Source: G963662905 sp963676415
GTDB taxonomy: Bacteria; Bacteroidota; Bacteroidia; Bacteroidales; WRLA01
DNA length: 64,000 bases
NCBI GenBank assembly: GCA_963676415.1
Contig: OY781097.1
Coordinates: 2,542,001-2,606,000 of the forward strand
Reading direction: 5' to 3'
Shown: one piece after another, positions 54,821-63,139 of the stretch
Position numbering within the stretch: position 1 is the stretch's first letter
Layout of the letters: each line of letters opens with the position of its first letter
Made by a program: the position numbers and the translations under genes
The notes under the pieces: model-generated
What the model saw: the letters and a program-made list of their open reading frames with translations, nothing else
The model's database searches: none
Told to the model about the DNA's origin: nothing

Positions 54821-56656
54821 ATGATTGTAAATAAATCATTAAAATTTTTGATTAAAATCTCCCAAAAAGGAAAATACCGTTTGGGAATTGCCGGCGTACT
54901 TATCTTTTTCAGTTCGATATGTTCGCTGGGACCGTACTATATCATCTATTTGATTATAGCGAAAATCATACATCCGCCGTTTATTATGGACGACCTGCTG
55001 ATGCTTGGCGGAACGGCCGCCCTGTTTATTGTCGGGCAAATGATTTTCTCGGGCATCGCAATGACACAGTCGCACATTGCGGCGTACAGCATCCTGTTTG
55101 ACCTGCGTGTGGCACTTGCCCGGAAACTGACCCGACTGCCTCTCGGTTATTATTCCGACACCAGTTCCGGTTCCATCAAAAAAATTATGATGGGCAATAT
55201 TGAAGCCATCGAAGAATTTGTGGCACACAACTTAGTCGATTTGGTATCGGTTATTTTCCTGCCTGTCATCATTTTTTGCTGGCTGGCCTCATTTAACCTT
55301 TGGCTGGCGTTGCTGAGCATCCTTCCTGTTTTTCTGGGTGTCGGACTGCAACGCTTCCGGATGAAACTCGAAGCCGGGACTATCCGCACATTCTTCAAAA
55401 TAAAATCGGATATGAACACCACGATTATTGATTTTATCCGCGGAATGCCGGTGATAAAAGCCTTTAACCTTTCGGTGTTTTCGTTTAAGAAATACAAAGA
55501 TGAAGCCGATAAATACAGTCAGTACTGGATTGATATGAACAAAAAAGCTGCAGGATTTTTCGCCACATATGCCCTGCTGATGGACTGTGGAGTGTTGGTG
55601 CTGCTTCCTGTGGGCGGTTATATGTTTGCCGTCGGAAAAATCACCCTCGCTACTTTCCTGATGTTCCTGTTCATTGGTATCGGGCTGACCCGTTTTATGA
55701 AACAGTTGACGAACTTCGGCTCGAACCTGAACCAGATTTTCAAGGGCGTGGACGAACTCCGCGAGGTGATGGATGCCAAAGAAATCAACGACAGCGGCAC
55801 CATCAAAAAGCTGGATAATTATGATGTTGAATTCAACCACGTTTCGTTTGCCTACGGAGAAAACCGGGTGCTCAATGATGTAAACTTCAGGTTGGAACAG
55901 GGCACCATTACCGCACTGGTAGGGCCGTCGGGAGCCGGAAAAACAACAGTAGCCCGGTTGATTCCCCGTTTCTGGGATGTTACCGGCGGCGAAATTTCCA
56001 TCGGCGGGCACAACATCAAATCCATTGGGGGCGATGCACTGATGAAGCATATCAGCTTTGTGTTCCAGGATATTTTTATGTTCAACGATACGGTGATTGA
56101 GAACATCCGGATGGGCGATACTTCCATTTCGGAAGAAAAAGTCATCGAAATAGCCAAACAGGCACAGGCCGACGAGTTTATCCGGAAGCTGGAAAACGGT
56201 TATCACACCCTTATCGGCCCGACAGGCGCCCATCTGAGCGGCGGGGAACAGCAACGTATTGCCATTGCACGGGCTTTGGCGAAAGATGCTCCCGTCATTG
56301 TGCTTGACGAGGCAACCAGCTATGCCGATACCGAAAACGAAGATAAAATTCAAAAGGCACTGAATGCCCTGCTGAAAGACAAAACCGTGATTGTGATTGC
56401 CCACCGGCTTTCGACCATCAAAAATGCGAACCAAATCCTATACATCAACAAAGGAAAGATTATGGAAAGCGGCACTCACGAACAATTAATCGGGTTAAAC
56501 GGTCAATACAAACAAATGTGGGATTTACACATGGATGCAGCTAGTTGGGGAATTGGGGAAAAGACGGAAGACCGAAGTCAAAAGACGGGAGTCCGGTTGC
56601 TGTCAACTTCTGGCTTCGGTCTCCCGTCTAAAACTAAAAGCAACTTAAAAAATTAA
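54821..56656 (+). CDS. ABC transporter, fused membrane and ATPase domains (YbtP/Irp6-like)
   Basis: The 611-residue protein has six membrane helices (about 20-310) and an ATPase with Walker A GPSGAGKTT, signature LSGGEQQRIAIARAL and Walker B VIVLDEATS. It forms a heterodimer with the next gene in all likelihood. YbtP/YbtQ-type pairs import metal-siderophore complexes although they look like exporters. The last ~35 residues (TEDRSQKTGVRLL onward) are encoded by a palindromic low-complexity sequence and look like a late addition. Start ATG 54821 follows AAATCAAATGCC. By eye its GC content is higher than that of the activase. Confidence 0.85.
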   Translation: MIVNKSLKFLIKISQKGKYRLGIAGVLIFFSSICSLGPYYIIYLIIAKIIHPPFIMDDLLMLGGTAALFIVGQMIFSGIAMTQSHIAAYSILFDLRVALARKLTRLPLGYYSDTSSGSIKKIMMGNIEAIEEFVAHNLVDLVSVIFLPVIIFCWLASFNLWLALLSILPVFLGVGLQRFRMKLEAGTIRTFFKIKSDMNTTIIDFIRGMPVIKAFNLSVFSFKKYKDEADKYSQYWIDMNKKAAGFFATYALLMDCGVLVLLPVGGYMFAVGKITLATFLMFLFIGIGLTRFMKQLTNFGSNLNQIFKGVDELREVMDAKEINDSGTIKKLDNYDVEFNHVSFAYGENRVLNDVNFRLEQGTITALVGPSGAGKTTVARLIPRFWDVTGGEISIGGHNIKSIGGDALMKHISFVFQDIFMFNDTVIENIRMGDTSISEEKVIEIAKQAQADEFIRKLENGYHTLIGPTGAHLSGGEQQRIAIARALAKDAPVIVLDEATSYADTENEDKIQKALNALLKDKTVIVIAHRLSTIKNANQILYINKGKIMESGTHEQLIGLNGQYKQMWDLHMDAASWGIGEKTEDRSQKTGVRLLSTSGFGLPSKTKSNLKN

Positions 56657-56720
56657 ATATTAAACAGAAAACATTGAAGTCCAGAAGTCTTTCCGGCTTC
56701 CGGCTTCGGTCTTCTGACAA
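56560..56720 (+). repeat. GAAGACCGAAGTC low-complexity palindromic repeats
   Basis: AGACGGGAG (about 56583) pairs with CTCCCGTCT (about 56622), and GAAGACCGAAG-type segments recur inverted as CTTCGGTCTTC near 56706. The cluster covers the end of the first ABC gene and the gap to the second. It may act as an mRNA processing hairpin, or be a neutral repeat. Confidence 0.6.
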
Positions 56721-56732
56721 AATTTAAAAAGT

Positions 56733-58460
56733 ATGTTAGAAGTATTAAAATTAATAGCCGGGAAATACCGGATACGAATGGTGAGGGTAACCCTTATTTC
56801 GGTGCTGGAAGCTGTTTTCGGTTTAATACCATTTGTCGTGATGTATTTCCTTTTGTGCAATATCATTGACCATACATTTACACTACAAAAATTATGGGCA
56901 TACGTTTATATAATTGTCGTAAGTGCCGTTTTTAGAATGTTGTTTTCGTATTGGAGCGTAACCCTTTCGCGTGCCGACGGAACCATAATGGTAAAGGATT
57001 TAAGGCTCAGGCTGGGTGAACATATCCGCAAACTTCCGCTGGGATTTTTCAGCAGTCACGATACAGGAGAACTGTCCAACAAAACACTTGATAATGTAAA
57101 TAAGGTAGAACAAATCGTAACAATGCTTTTGCCCGAGTTTATCTCGACTTTTGTGTTGAGTATGCTGGTGGCGGCAGGTCTGTTTTACATCGATTACCGG
57201 ATGGCAATAGCGACAGTGATAACAATGCCGCTGGCGTTAGGACTACTGGTATGGGCCAAAAAGATAATGCACAACAGAGGAAAAGCACTGTACCGGTCAT
57301 CATCGGATTTAGCCAATGGGATTATCGAATTTGTAAGCGGCATAAAATTCATTAAATCATTCAATAATTCACAAAAGAAATTTGACGATTTAACAGAAAA
57401 GATGGACGATTTCAGGGGGAAAAGCCTGAAAGCCGAAGGGACGCTGAGCCCGGTAATGACGCTTTCGGGCATTTCCATCGACTTCGGACTGGTGATGCTC
57501 ATCCTGATGGGGTCGTATTTTATGGTAGGCGGCAGCCTGACCGGGAAGACATTCATCATCTTCATTATCATCAGTTCGCGTTTCTTTGAAAACCTGAAAG
57601 CCATTTCGCTCAACTATGTAAAAATTCGCTACCTCTTAATTGCCGGACAGACTATTCAGGAACTGTTTAACGAAAAACCACTTGCCGGAGAAGAAAAGGA
57701 ACTAAATGCTAAAAAGCAGGACATTGTTTTCAATAATGTTTCGTTTGGCTATAACGGTACAAAAGTGCTGGACAATATCAGCACAACGATTCCGAATAAT
57801 GAAATGACAGCACTGGTCGGCCCTTCCGGTTCCGGAAAATCGACAATGGCGAACCTGATTGCCCGTTTTTACGATGTGGACAATGGCAGTATTTCCATCG
57901 GACAAGAGAAGATAAAAGATATCGCGCCCGAAAAGCTGCTGAAGAATGTAAGTATGGTCTTTCAGAAAGTCATTTTGTTTAAGGATACCATCTACAACAA
58001 CATCCGGATAGGGAATCAGGATGCTACCCGTAAACAGGTGATGGATGCTGCCAAAAGGGCTAATTGTCACGGGTTTATCTCGAAATTACCCGATGGCTAC
58101 GATACAATGGTCGATGAAAACGGCAGTAACCTGTCGGGTGGAGAACAGTTGCGGCTTTCCATTGCCCGTGCAATGCTGAAAGAGGCACAGGTAGTGTTGC
58201 TCGACGAAGCTACCTCGTCCCTCGACCCTGAAAACGAGTTTTTCATACAGGAAGCCATTTCTAATTTGCTGCAAAAGAAGACGGTTATCGTCATTGCACA
58301 CCGTCTGAAAACCATTAAAGAGGCAGGAAAGATAATCGTGTTGAACAACAAGACGATTCAGGAAGAAGGTACCCACGAAGAACTACTGGCAAAACAAGGT
58401 TTATACAATCAAATGTGGCAAACACAAAAGAATGCCGTCGGCTGGCAGATAGCCAATTAA
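56733..58460 (+). CDS. ABC transporter, fused membrane and ATPase domains (YbtQ/Irp7-like)
   Basis: The 575-residue partner of the preceding transporter has six helices (about 15-300). Its ATPase has Walker A GPSGSGKST, signature LSGGEQLRLSIARAML, Walker B VVLLDEATSSLD and H-loop VIVIAHRL. It likely forms a heterodimer with the 54821 product in the inner membrane. Direction of transport cannot be told from sequence. The operon context (AraC/PchR-type regulator, Fe-S assembly genes) favours uptake of an iron or other metal complex. Confidence 0.85.
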   Translation: MLEVLKLIAGKYRIRMVRVTLISVLEAVFGLIPFVVMYFLLCNIIDHTFTLQKLWAYVYIIVVSAVFRMLFSYWSVTLSRADGTIMVKDLRLRLGEHIRKLPLGFFSSHDTGELSNKTLDNVNKVEQIVTMLLPEFISTFVLSMLVAAGLFYIDYRMAIATVITMPLALGLLVWAKKIMHNRGKALYRSSSDLANGIIEFVSGIKFIKSFNNSQKKFDDLTEKMDDFRGKSLKAEGTLSPVMTLSGISIDFGLVMLILMGSYFMVGGSLTGKTFIIFIIISSRFFENLKAISLNYVKIRYLLIAGQTIQELFNEKPLAGEEKELNAKKQDIVFNNVSFGYNGTKVLDNISTTIPNNEMTALVGPSGSGKSTMANLIARFYDVDNGSISIGQEKIKDIAPEKLLKNVSMVFQKVILFKDTIYNNIRIGNQDATRKQVMDAAKRANCHGFISKLPDGYDTMVDENGSNLSGGEQLRLSIARAMLKEAQVVLLDEATSSLDPENEFFIQEAISNLLQKKTVIVIAHRLKTIKEAGKIIVLNNKTIQEEGTHEELLAKQGLYNQMWQTQKNAVGWQIAN

Positions 58461-58475
58461 TTCTCTGCTTTTCTA

Positions 58476-58510
58476 AACCTGGCAGGGGTTCAATCCCTGT
58501 CAGGTTTTAT
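58476..58510 (+). terminator. Intra-operon stem-loop (attenuator or partial terminator)
   Basis: A 12-bp stem AACCTGGCAGGG/CCCTGTCAGGTT with a 7-base loop is followed by TTTTAT. It lies between the second ABC gene and the sufC-like gene, so it could lower expression of the downstream genes or mark a join between two gene blocks. Confidence 0.65.
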
Positions 58511-58523
58511 AAAAAAAGACACT

Positions 58524-59285
58524 ATGCTAACAATTAACGATTTACACGTAACCATTGGGAACAGGGAAGTGCTGAAAGGAGTAACCCTGAATATTCCCGA
58601 TAACGAGGTACACGCACTTTTCGGAGCAAACGGCTCAGGGAAAAGTGTCTTAATCTCAACCATTATGGGGTATCCTGACTATAAGGTTACTCAGGGAGAA
58701 ATTTTGTTTAACGGACAAAATATTACGGAATATAGCATTGACGAAAGGGTAAAACTGGGGCTTGGCGTTTCGGAACAACGTCCGCCTACCATAAAAGGGG
58801 TAAAATTAAGGAACCTGCTCGAATTACTCGCTCCTGAGAAGATGCAGGACAAAAAATTCAGGGAAGAAATGCAGGAACGCTTCAATATGGAACCATTCCT
58901 CGACCGCAATATCAATGACGGCCTTTCCGGGGGAGAAATAAAAAAATCGGAACTGTTCCTGTTGCTGATGACACGGCCTGAATTCTTAATCCTTGATGAA
59001 CCCGATTCCGGGGTTGACCCGGAACACATGAAAAAAATCGGGGCAATGATAAATGAAATATTACATAAAGAAAGAAATCAATGTAAAAGCCCTGTTGCTC
59101 GGAATTCAGGGTTAATAGCCACTCATTCGGCGGTAATTCTTGACTATGTCCACACCGACAAAGCCCACATTATGCTTGATGGAAAAATCCGTTGCAGTGG
59201 AAATCCTGTCGTAATGATGGAGCAAATCAGGGAAAACGGCTATCAATATTGCGTTAAGTGTCAACAGTTAAATCAAGAGAATTAA
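58524..59285 (+). CDS. sufC: SufC-like Fe-S assembly ATPase (SMS-type)
   Basis: A 253-residue soluble ABC ATPase with Walker A GANGSGKS, LSGGEIKKSEL signature and LILDEPDSGVDPEHM, all diagnostic of SufC. With SufB-type scaffolds it drives iron-sulfur cluster assembly. The gene lies directly before a single SufB/D-like gene and no sufD, sufS, sufE or sufU is seen, as in the minimal SMS (SmsC-SmsB) systems. It is probably dedicated to a special target rather than general Fe-S supply. Confidence 0.9.
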   Translation: MLTINDLHVTIGNREVLKGVTLNIPDNEVHALFGANGSGKSVLISTIMGYPDYKVTQGEILFNGQNITEYSIDERVKLGLGVSEQRPPTIKGVKLRNLLELLAPEKMQDKKFREEMQERFNMEPFLDRNINDGLSGGEIKKSELFLLLMTRPEFLILDEPDSGVDPEHMKKIGAMINEILHKERNQCKSPVARNSGLIATHSAVILDYVHTDKAHIMLDGKIRCSGNPVVMMEQIRENGYQYCVKCQQLNQEN

Positions 59286-59287
59286 AA

Positions 59288-60511
59288 ATGGAGAAATATA
59301 TTAGCAATATAAAAAGCAATAAGGTATCATCAGAAGAACCTGGTGTTGATTTCTCTGCATTCAATGATGTTGAAGAACCAGGAGAGTCATATAATTCTTT
59401 TGATAATTTGAATATTGAACAGGAAGAAGTGGATGCTCTGAAAGCCGTAGGAGTCAATTTGTTTGATGATTCCGTTGCTGGAAAATTTTTAATGTATGGA
59501 AATAGAATTTACTGGTTAATTCCTCAAATTTCTGGCATTGATATTATTCCGTTAAAAGAAGCTTTTAAATGTTGCCTTGAAATCAAAGAAAAATATCATT
59601 TTCAGGCAGTTAATAAAGACCAGGATGAGTTTACCCAAAAGGCTTATAATAGTGGGCAAAACGGGTATTTCATCAGGGTTAAGAAAAATGTGCACATCAA
59701 TGTGCCATTACATACAGCAATGTTTATGCACCGCGAAATGAGCACAATGTGCGTTCACAATATTGTCGTTTTGGAAGAAGGGGCGTCATTACATTTAATC
59801 ACCGGTTGCCTTTCTGGATGTACTCTGAGAGGAGGTTTGCACATTGCAGTAGGTGAATATTATATTGGCAAAGGAGCAAAATTTGTCAGTACAATGGTAC
59901 ACGACTGGGGGCCGGGGTTTGTGGTGCGTCCCCGTACTGCTGCCATTGTTGAAGATAACGCCTCTTATATCAGCAACTACTACTCGGTAAATCCGGCCCG
60001 GGATATTCAAATGAACCCGTTTACCCACCTGAAAGGGAAAAACGCAAATGCCAAGTATATGACTATTCTTGCATCGGTTCCAAATACATATAGCGATATT
60101 GGAGGGACAGTGTTAATGGATGGTGAAAATTCAGGTGCAGAACTGGTATCTCGTGCAGTAAATCATGGAGGAATTGTGAAACAAACAGGTTTGTTGATTG
60201 GTGCAGCCAAAGGAGCCAGGGCTCATGTCGATTGTTCTGGCTTGATGATGACCAACAAAGGGAGCATTGAAGCTATCCCAGGGTTACGGGCAATGCACCC
60301 TGATGCCCGGATGTCGCACGAAGCTGCAATTGGCAAAATTGATTCGGGTGAGGTTAACTACTTGCAATCAAAAGGTTTGGAAGAAATGCAGGCTATTGCT
60401 TTAATAGTAAGAGGGTTCCTCGATATTGGCATCGAAGTAGAGGGCTTAGATCCTGAACTTGAGAGAACCATTCAGCAAATATCGGAACTCTCTGGTCATG
60501 GAGAAGGATAA
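59288..60511 (+). CDS. sufB: SufB/SufD-family Fe-S scaffold (SmsB-like)
   Basis: A protein of about 407 residues from ATG 59288, which I prefer to the upstream GTG at 59258 because the ATG follows the SufC stop by two bases after AGAGAATTAAAA. The SufBD beta-helix core is clear: VHNIVVLEEGASLHLITGC, GAKFVSTMVHDWG, TILASVPNTYSDIGG. SufB-type catalytic residues appear as Cys in HVDCSGLMM and His-Glu in MSHEAAIGKI. It is likely a homodimeric scaffold with the SufC-like partner. Extra Cys in LITGCLSGCTL could bind metal. Confidence 0.9.
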   Translation: MEKYISNIKSNKVSSEEPGVDFSAFNDVEEPGESYNSFDNLNIEQEEVDALKAVGVNLFDDSVAGKFLMYGNRIYWLIPQISGIDIIPLKEAFKCCLEIKEKYHFQAVNKDQDEFTQKAYNSGQNGYFIRVKKNVHINVPLHTAMFMHREMSTMCVHNIVVLEEGASLHLITGCLSGCTLRGGLHIAVGEYYIGKGAKFVSTMVHDWGPGFVVRPRTAAIVEDNASYISNYYSVNPARDIQMNPFTHLKGKNANAKYMTILASVPNTYSDIGGTVLMDGENSGAELVSRAVNHGGIVKQTGLLIGAAKGARAHVDCSGLMMTNKGSIEAIPGLRAMHPDARMSHEAAIGKIDSGEVNYLQSKGLEEMQAIALIVRGFLDIGIEVEGLDPELERTIQQISELSGHGEG

Positions 60512-60537
60512 CATTGAAATTTTAAAATATCTTTTAT

Positions 60538-61152
60538 ATGTATGATTGTAAAAAATGTAATGAGGAAGATCCAAGATGTTTCCATTTAGACAGGAATTAT
60601 AAAAAAAAGGGAGCATCAAGTGCTCATTTACACCCACCTGAACTGGTTTTTAGTGATGTGAAGTTCTATAAAGGAGACCGTTTTCTTGATTTGGGCTGTG
60701 GTATTGGAGATTATTCCGTTTTTGTTTCACCCTTGGTGGGGAAAAGCGGGATGATCTATGCGTATGATATTAACAGCGAGGCAATAAAACAGCTTGATAA
60801 TTGCATTAATTCATTATGTATCTCCAATATCAAGACTGATGTTCTTGATATTACGAAAGCACTACCATTAAGAGACCAGAGTATAAATATTTGTTTTCTT
60901 TCAACCGTTTTGCATTGCCTCAGACTCCCTGAAAATGAAGAAAGCCTTTTTAATGAAATTCGACGAGTGCTCTTACCAGAAGGAAAGCTTATTACAATAG
61001 ACTGCAAACCAACATTCAGTCATTTTGGCCCGCCTGTAGAGCAAAGGATATCTGCCGGAGAACTCGTAGGGATCGCTTCCCGTTACAGGTTCGTAAATAC
61101 AGACTACAAGGATCTGGGGTATAATTATATGTTGCAATTTGAGAAAGTATAA
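60538..61152 (+). CDS. SAM-dependent methyltransferase with N-terminal Cys cluster
   Basis: A 204-residue protein with motif I FLDLGCGIGDYS (about 49-60), YAYDIN as motif II and CFLSTVLHCLRLP near motif IV. The first 15 residues hold CKKCNEEDPRC (C-x2-C-x7-C), which could bind metal or an Fe-S cluster. The middle resembles UbiE-type and ArsM-like small methyltransferases. It lies 26 bases after sufB and 18 before the HydG-like gene. Methylation of a metal, thiol or cofactor intermediate is inferred only from context. Confidence 0.75.
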   Translation: MYDCKKCNEEDPRCFHLDRNYKKKGASSAHLHPPELVFSDVKFYKGDRFLDLGCGIGDYSVFVSPLVGKSGMIYAYDINSEAIKQLDNCINSLCISNIKTDVLDITKALPLRDQSINICFLSTVLHCLRLPENEESLFNEIRRVLLPEGKLITIDCKPTFSHFGPPVEQRISAGELVGIASRYRFVNTDYKDLGYNYMLQFEKV

Positions 61153-61170
61153 ACTGAATAAAAATTTAAA

Positions 61171-62697
61171 ATGAAATATAAGCAAGATTGGCAGAGGCAT
61201 GTCATTAAGCAAAATGAAATTGATAAATACCTTGTTAATGGAAAGGATTTCATCAATGAGTGTGAAATATTTACTCATTTAGAAAGGAACATAAAGCCTG
61301 ATAAATTGAGGGTCAGGGAAATAATTAATAAAGCTCTTGCAATAGAAAGGCTTGATCCAGACGAGCTTGCAGCACTGATCGGGCTAGCTGATGATGACGA
61401 TATGTGGGATGAAATATTTGATGCTGCATTGAAAATCAAGAAGGCGGTTTATGATAACCGGATTGTGTTTTTTGCACCATTATATTGTTCCAATTTATGC
61501 GTTAATTCATGTGTTTATTGTGGTTTTAGAAAAGAGAATTCCGGTTTAAAACGCAGGCTTTTAACAATGAATGAGATACGTGAGGAGACAAAGGTTATTA
61601 CTGGGTTTGGGCATAAAAGAATGGTCATTGTTTTCGGCGAACATCCACAAAGTGATATTAACTATATAATTGATGCTATTCAGAATGTTTATTCAGTCAA
61701 GCAAAGAGAAAACAATGATGAAAGGGTGGTTGGAGAAATCCGTAGGGTAAATGTTAATGCGGCACCAATGGAAATTACCAAACTGAGAGAACTTTATACA
61801 GCAGGAATTGGTACATTTCAGGTTTTTCAGGAAACATACCATAAACCTACATATTCCGCGGTTCATCCCAAAGGAATAAAATCAAACTATCAATGGAGGC
61901 TATATGCACTCCATCGTGCAATGGATGCTGGGATTGACGATTTGGCGGTTGGAGCATTGTTTGGGTTGTATGACTGGAGGTTCGAAATTATGGGCTTGCT
62001 TTATCATGCCATTGACCTGGAACGTTATTGCGGGATTGGTCCTCATACTATCTCTTTTCCGCGCTTAACTCCGGCTCCAGCTTCGGCTTTTAGCACTAAT
62101 TCAAAGTATAAGGTTGATGATCAGAGCATGAAGAAAATTGTTGCCATCCTGCGTTTGGCTGTTCCTTATGCCGGATTGATTTGTACTGTAAGGGAAAAAC
62201 CTGATATCCATTTTGAATTGATGAAAATCGGATGTACCCAAACCGATGCTTCAAGCAATATTGGCATAGGAGGTTATACGGACACAATGATAAAGGAAGC
62301 TGAAAAACAAACGGAATATTTTAGCAGCACAAAAGGTCAGTTTAAATTGAATGATAACCGGAGCCTGGATGAAATGGTTCGTGAAATGGCAAAAGCAGGT
62401 ATGATATCTTCTTTTTGTACAGCAGGCTACCGTTGTGGTAGAACCGGAGATAAAATCATGAAGCTGTTGAAAACCGGAACAGAAGGGAAATTTTGTAAAC
62501 TGAATGCTGTATTGACATACAAAGAGTTTCTTGATGATTATGCTTCTGAAGAAACCCGGAAGATAGGAAATGGAATAATTGAAAAAGAAATCGCTGAAAT
62601 CCGAAACATGCCCTTTTACAAAAACGGGAAGATATTTGATAGTTTTCTGGAAAAATTTGACAAGGTGAACAAAGGTGAAAGGGATATGTATATCTGA
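61171..62697 (+). CDS. HydG-like radical SAM enzyme with altered auxiliary-cluster motif
   Basis: The 508-residue protein matches HydG along its length (RRVNVNAAPMEI, FQVFQETYHKPTYSAVHP, GALFGLYDWRFE, GIGPHTISFPRL). The radical SAM cluster motif is C110-x3-C114-x2-C117 (CVNSCVYC). HydG lyses tyrosine to make CO and cyanide for the [FeFe]-hydrogenase cofactor, using a C-terminal cluster bound by C-x2-C-x22-C. Here the first and last Cys are kept (C416, C442) but the middle one is G419, with a new Cys at 422 (CTAGYRCGRTG). The chemistry is therefore probably changed. It is last gene of the operon; no HydE, HydF or hydrogenase is in the window. Confidence 0.85.
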   Translation: MKYKQDWQRHVIKQNEIDKYLVNGKDFINECEIFTHLERNIKPDKLRVREIINKALAIERLDPDELAALIGLADDDDMWDEIFDAALKIKKAVYDNRIVFFAPLYCSNLCVNSCVYCGFRKENSGLKRRLLTMNEIREETKVITGFGHKRMVIVFGEHPQSDINYIIDAIQNVYSVKQRENNDERVVGEIRRVNVNAAPMEITKLRELYTAGIGTFQVFQETYHKPTYSAVHPKGIKSNYQWRLYALHRAMDAGIDDLAVGALFGLYDWRFEIMGLLYHAIDLERYCGIGPHTISFPRLTPAPASAFSTNSKYKVDDQSMKKIVAILRLAVPYAGLICTVREKPDIHFELMKIGCTQTDASSNIGIGGYTDTMIKEAEKQTEYFSSTKGQFKLNDNRSLDEMVREMAKAGMISSFCTAGYRCGRTGDKIMKLLKTGTEGKFCKLNAVLTYKEFLDDYASEETRKIGNGIIEKEIAEIRNMPFYKNGKIFDSFLEKFDKVNKGERDMYI

Positions 62698-62899
62698 TAT
62701 CTTATATTGCCGGATTGAGTCCAGACATTTTATTTTATAGGGAGTTACGATCCATTTGAAGAGGAAAGAAAAGGATTGTATGAAAATTGAGAATTGATCC
62801 TTTGGGTGGCTTGTTTGTATTATTCCAGCGCTTAAAGAATCAAGGGAGAAAAGATCAATGTGTTTTAATACTGTGCGAAATCAGGACGATATGAAATAT

Positions 62900-63062
62900 G
62901 GTTCTACTCGGAATTCCGTGGAAGGCTTTAAAGTATTCAAAGGTTGGAATACAGTTTTAATTACCTATTAAAATTTAGAGAACTAATCCGTGACAAGCTT
63001 TCCAAAGTTTAACATCCAATTCTACCTCTTTTTTTATTACCCACAAAAAAAAGAGTAGAACC
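62900..63062. mobile_element. MITE T, 163 bp, copy 3, inverted
   Basis: Ends GGTTCTACTCGG and AAGAGTAGAACC. Opposite in orientation to copies 1 and 2 and shorter, with part of the central hairpin missing. The rest of 62698-63139 shows no gene. Confidence 0.85.
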
Positions 63063-63074
63063 AATGATTAAAAA

Positions 63075-63101
63075 AAAGCCGACCCTTTACAGGCCGGCTT
63101 T
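63075..63101 (-). terminator. Intrinsic terminator of the last T9SS gene
   Basis: AAAGCCGACC and GGCCGGCTTT form a 10-bp stem with one mismatch, followed on the minus strand by a T8-like run, about 40 bases past the stop codon. Confidence 0.85.
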
Positions 63102-63139
63102 GCATTCAATTAACCAGATCTATGCTTATATGAGAAAAC

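Noticed and set aside
55289..56434. 381-residue minus-strand open frame inside the first ABC transporter gene
   Set aside because: The plus-strand frame has clear ABC motifs; the antisense frame has no family signal.
58476..58506. tRNA T-arm-like GGTTCAATCCC motif
   Set aside because: It is the loop of a simple 12-bp stem; no acceptor, D or anticodon arms surround it.
61171..62697. Evidence for a [FeFe]-hydrogenase maturation locus
   Set aside because: No HydE, HydF or hydrogenase subunit is present and the HydG-like protein lacks a key Cys.
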